Assembly: GCA_017456665.1 (NCBI GenBank)
Contig: JAFTIY010000088.1
Span: forward strand, 1-42,718
Direction of reading: 5' to 3'
Source: Clostridia bacterium
GTDB lineage: Bacteria > Bacillota > Clostridia > Christensenellales > Borkfalkiaceae
Length of the DNA stretch: 42,718 nucleotides
In this document: piece by piece, positions 40,116 through 42,718 of the stretch
Layout of the letters: every line of letters begins with the position of its first letter
Position numbering within the stretch: the stretch's first letter is position 1
Program-made: the position numbers and the translations under genes
Notes under the pieces: generated by a model
Databases searched by the model: none
Seen by the model: the letters and a program-made list of their open reading frames with translations, nothing else
Told to the model about the DNA's origin: nothing

Positions 40116-40811
40116 TTAATCAATTATTGTTTTTAAGTTATTAATTATTTGTTCTAATCTACCTTCATAATGGTAGCTATAACTATTGTCGCCCGAAACT
40201 ATAATGTGATCGTACAAAATAACGTTGTGTAATCTAAGTGCCAAATAAATTTTTTCGGTAGCCTTGTCGTCGGTAAAAGAAGGTTGGCAGTTGCCCGAAA
40301 TATGATTATGGCAAATAACAACGCTATAAGGCTTTTGAGAAAGAACGCCATGTAAAAGATTATCTACTGAAACCGACACGCTGTTATCTGAATGACTGCA
40401 AAAGATTTTTCTTAAAATAATTTGCCCCTTTTTATTTAAAAAAAGTGCTAAAAATTTTTCTTCAGTATAATGCTTAAAACTATCAATAAGAGCCTTTTTG
40501 CTGCTTTCGTAGCTAAAAACTATGGGTAAATTATTGTTTTGTTTATCAATTCTCGTAAAAATTTCACCTACAGTAACTAAAAACGCAGCCGTTTTTTCGC
40601 CAACTCCTTCAACGGTAATTAAGCTATCAACCGGGGAAGTAAGGCAATTATACAAATTACCAAAATTGTCGATTAAGGCGTGCGCTATTTCGTTAGTATT
40701 TTTACGGGGGATAGTGTAAAAGAGTAAAATTTCTAGCATCTCATGATCGGTAAGCATCTCTTTTTTGCCAAAAAGTTTAGAAATCATACGCTTTCTGTGT
40801 CCTTCGTGCAT
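40116..40811 (-). CDS. radC: RadC-family JAB domain protein
   Basis: A 231-residue RadC/YicR-type protein. The N-terminal half has a helix-hairpin-helix-like region LITVEGVGEKTAAFLVTV (about 64-81), and the start MHEGHRKRMISKLF resembles the UPF0758 family. The C-terminal JAB/MPN domain carries CHNHISGNCQPSFTDDKAT (about 166-184), the metal motif HxH...S...D, with Ile where HNHPSG is usual. Despite the name, DNA-repair function is doubtful and the real role is unknown. CGGAG is 6 nt before ATG 40811. It is divergent from pepV. Confidence 0.88.
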   Translation of the reverse strand: MHEGHRKRMISKLFGKKEMLTDHEMLEILLFYTIPRKNTNEIAHALIDNFGNLYNCLTSPVDSLITVEGVGEKTAAFLVTVGEIFTRIDKQNNNLPIVFSYESSKKALIDSFKHYTEEKFLALFLNKKGQIILRKIFCSHSDNSVSVSVDNLLHGVLSQKPYSVVICHNHISGNCQPSFTDDKATEKIYLALRLHNVILYDHIIVSGDNSYSYHYEGRLEQIINNLKTIID

Positions 40812-40849
40812 AAAAAACTCCGAAATTATAAAAAAAACTTATAATATAT

Positions 40850-40878
40850 TTTACCATATTTAAAAAAAAGTGTATAAT
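40850..40878 (+). promoter_or_regulatory. Sigma-A type promoter of pepV
   Basis: TTTACC (40850-40855), 17 nt, TATAAT (40873-40878), then GAGG about 8 nt before ATG 40914. Confidence 0.65.
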
Positions 40879-40913
40879 AAAATAAGGATAAAAATAACAA
40901 TTGAGGAAAAAAA

Positions 40914-42191
40914 ATGCAAGAAATTAATAAAATTAAGCAATCTATTATCGATCTATGCGCAATTGAAAGCGTTCAGCAGCCCCCACTTGAGGGTATGCCC
41001 TTTGGAAAAGGGGTTAACGATGCTTTAATTTTTACTCTTAACTTAGCAAACTCAATGGGGTTTGAAACGGTAAATTACGACGGGTATGCCGGCGAAATCA
41101 TTTGGCATGGCGAGGACGAAAACGAACAAACGATGGGTATTCTTTGCCATCTTGACGTTGTAAAGGCAGGACGACTTGGCGATTGGAAATATCCTCCCTT
41201 TACGCCAACCGAAGAGGACGGAAAAATTTATGCACGCGGTACTTTAGACGATAAGGGCCCGACCATTTGCGTTCTTTATATGTTAAAGGAGTTAAAGGAT
41301 GAGGGCTTTAAACCTAAAAAGACGATAAAATTTATACTTGGATGCAATGAAGAGAGTGGCTGGGAATGTATTAAACACTATAAAAAAGTGGCAAAAATGC
41401 CCGATTTTGGATTTTCTCCAGACGGAAACTTCCCCGTGCTTTATGCCGAAAAGGGTATTTACCACGCAAGGTTTGAGTTTGACTGCAGTCCGCTTATAAA
41501 AATTTGTAAAGGGGGAGAGATGGCTAATATGGTTTGCGATTACGCATACGCCGTTGCTCCCGTTAACGAAGAGGCTGCAATAAAGTACGGTTTAACCGTA
41601 AACGGCGAAAAGGTAGAAAGCTTTGGCGTTTCGGCGCACGGATCAACCCCTGATAAGGGAAAAAACGCAATAGCTCCCCTTCTTTTATACCTTGCAGAGT
41701 GCGGACTTATTGATAAATACGTTTACGATTCGCTGTTTGGCGATTGCTATGGGCTTAAAAAGTTAAACGATGAAACGGGCTATCTTACTATGTCGCCCGA
41801 TATTATAGAGGCACAAGACGGAAAGATGTATATAACCGTTGATTTTAGATATCCCGCAACCTTTGACGGTCAGGTGATGATAGACGCGGTAAAAAAAATC
41901 GCACCAAGCACTCTTATAGGAAATCACCAGCTTCCGTTATTCAACAGCAAAGATAGTTTTTTAATAAAAACTTTATTAAATATTTACAATGAAGAAACGA
42001 ATAGCGACCTAAAGCCGATGGCGATAGGAGGCGGAACTTACGCAAGGGCGTTGCCAATCGGCGTTGCATTCGGCCCGGAATTTCCAGGAGAGGATGCCCC
42101 GGTTCATGAGCCAAACGAGTATATTACCGTTAAAAATATTGAAAAAATGTGTGCAATATATAAACGTGCCATTAAAGAGCTTACCAAATAG
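40914..42191 (+). CDS. pepV: M20-family dipeptidase (PepV-like)
   Basis: A cytoplasmic zinc dipeptidase that releases amino acids from dipeptides. The 425-residue protein has the M20 metal motifs in order: GILCHLDVVKAG (about residues 75-86), ARGTLDDKGPTICVLYML (about 104-121), GCNEESGWECIKHY (about 144-157), SPDGNFPVLYAEKG (about 166-179) and the C-terminal FGPEFPGEDAPVHEPNEY with the final His ligand. The lid/dimer domain includes VSAHGSTPDKGKNAI. Length is a little under the usual PepV size. It has its own promoter and is followed by the multi-hairpin repeat. Confidence 0.92.
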   Translation: MQEINKIKQSIIDLCAIESVQQPPLEGMPFGKGVNDALIFTLNLANSMGFETVNYDGYAGEIIWHGEDENEQTMGILCHLDVVKAGRLGDWKYPPFTPTEEDGKIYARGTLDDKGPTICVLYMLKELKDEGFKPKKTIKFILGCNEESGWECIKHYKKVAKMPDFGFSPDGNFPVLYAEKGIYHARFEFDCSPLIKICKGGEMANMVCDYAYAVAPVNEEAAIKYGLTVNGEKVESFGVSAHGSTPDKGKNAIAPLLLYLAECGLIDKYVYDSLFGDCYGLKKLNDETGYLTMSPDIIEAQDGKMYITVDFRYPATFDGQVMIDAVKKIAPSTLIGNHQLPLFNSKDSFLIKTLLNIYNEETNSDLKPMAIGGGTYARALPIGVAFGPEFPGEDAPVHEPNEYITVKNIEKMCAIYKRAIKELTK

Positions 42192-42235
42192 TGATTTGTT
42201 TTTGTTAAGCGGCAAAAAAAGCACTTACGAGCCAT

Positions 42236-42455
42236 AGCGTGATGCTCTTAACGGAGCATTCACGCTAAATGATGTTTGCCCTCACGGGCAAATGATGTTG
42301 CCTGCGGCAGTGATGTTTACTGCGTGAATGATGTTGTGCCTTCGGCACAGTGGGCAAACATCACATCATTGCGAGCTTGTATTTGCGTAGCAAATGGCGA
42401 GCAACATCATTATGCGGAGCATAACATCACTTTTGCGTCAGAAAAAACATCACTA
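42236..42455. repeat. Compound multi-hairpin repeat with GATGTT/AACATC spacers
   Basis: A chain of small hairpins: AGCGTGATGCTC/GAGCATTCACGCT (42236-42266), TTTGCCC/GGGCAAA (42275-42292), TGCC/GGCA (42299-42309), TGTGCC/GGCACA (42335-42349), TTTGC/GCAAA (42382-42394) and TTATGC/GCATAA (42410-42424). Between them GATGTT occurs four times in the first half and AACATC four times in the second, so the two halves can also pair with each other. An open frame across it is an artefact of the repeat. Confidence 0.85.
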
Positions 42456-42464
42456 ACAGAAAAA

Positions 42465-42504
42465 AGAGAGGACACTTCGGGATTTAAGCCGATTTGTTCT
42501 CTCT
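42465..42504. terminator. Nested hairpin, terminator-like
   Basis: AGAGAGGACA (42465-42474) pairs with TGTTCTCTCT (42495-42504), with inner TCGG/CCGA. Flanked by an A-run left and T-rich sequence right; it could end pepV transcription. Confidence 0.6.
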
Positions 42505-42540
42505 TTCTGCTTGTATTAAGGGTTTGAGCTTAGCCCTTTT

Positions 42541-42560
42541 GCATTTGTCCAGACAAATGC
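42541..42560. repeat. Perfect 9-bp inverted repeat
   Basis: GCATTTGTC and GACAAATGC with a 2-bp centre, just after AAGGG/CCCTT arms. From 42561 to the window end I see AT-rich sequence and no gene. Confidence 0.6.
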
Positions 42561-42718
42561 GATGCTTGAACTTTTGTCAAAGTGTAAATTCTCCGCTAAG
42601 GATACCACCATATATCTGCTTAATTTTTATACTTTTTACATAAAAAGATAAAAACTCTAGAAGAAAACACGTTAATTAAGATAACGCACTCAAAAAAAAG
42701 AGAAGGCAAAAAATATTA

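Noticed and set aside
42276-42527. 83-codon plus-strand frame at the window end
   Set aside because: It lies entirely in the multi-hairpin repeat and its residues are set by the GATGTT/AACATC spacers and hairpins.

Overview
The window looks like the replication-origin-proximal part of the chromosome of a low-GC, anaerobic, spore-forming Firmicute of the class Clostridia, probably an uncultured lineage. The evidence is strong Shine-Dalgarno sites (AGGAGG type), consensus TTGACA/TATAAT promoters, sporulation genes (spoIVFB and spoIVFA homologues, yyaC, a SPOCS/LysM coat-type protein), fermentation genes (single-chain pyruvate:ferredoxin oxidoreductase, a 2x[4Fe-4S] ferredoxin, a D-lactate dehydrogenase-type enzyme) and origin markers (rnpA/rpmH/dnaN, DnaA boxes, rsmG, parA/parB and parS-like sites). 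Family or genus cannot be read from the sequence.

Layout. 0.1-5.8 kb (minus): a pyrH-frr-uppS-cdsA-dxr-rseP operon (nucleotide, translation, isoprenoid and envelope genes) from one TTTACA-17-TATAAT promoter. 5.9-9.9 kb (minus): a large GNAT-type protein, a 143-bp tandem repeat that runs into the end of pyrR, pyrR itself, and a spoIVFA-spoIVFB pair. 10.0-16.0 kb (plus): a membrane-anchored DUF2726 nuclease-fold protein, cardiolipin synthase, ferredoxin, D-LDH, a SPOCS/LysM protein and an ASCH protein. 16.2-20.6 kb (minus): the classic origin block jag-yidC-yidD-rnpA-rpmH followed directly by dnaN, with dnaA absent. 20.6-21.1 kb: the probable oriC. 21.1-26.3 kb (plus): rsmG, a membrane zinc-ribbon protein and a strongly promoted PFOR. 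26.5-34.7 kb (minus): exported/membrane proteins of unknown function, an MFS transporter, gpsA, parB, parA, ftsH. 34.7-36.2 kb: an extremely AT-rich gene-free stretch ending in two parS-like sites and an inside-out parS half-site pair. 36.2-42.2 kb: cvpA-like, yyaC, gltX, radC and pepV. The end of the window is a compound multi-hairpin repeat.

The most unusual signal is a 16-nt motif, CTATAACGCGATTAAC. It occurs six times perfectly and about a dozen more times with changes, almost only between genes, in both orientations, from 2.8 to 40 kb. Two sub-types differ in the same central block. It is neither a parS site nor a DnaA box and matches no element I recognise. Other notable points are single-base frame breaks in jag (at a perfect A_AAA_AAA slippery heptamer) and in parA; two genes with a -10 box only 6 nt before the ATG, suggesting leaderless mRNAs; a spaced parS-like palindrome and inverted DnaA boxes in the gltX-radC gap; and two sporulation-type promoter candidates.
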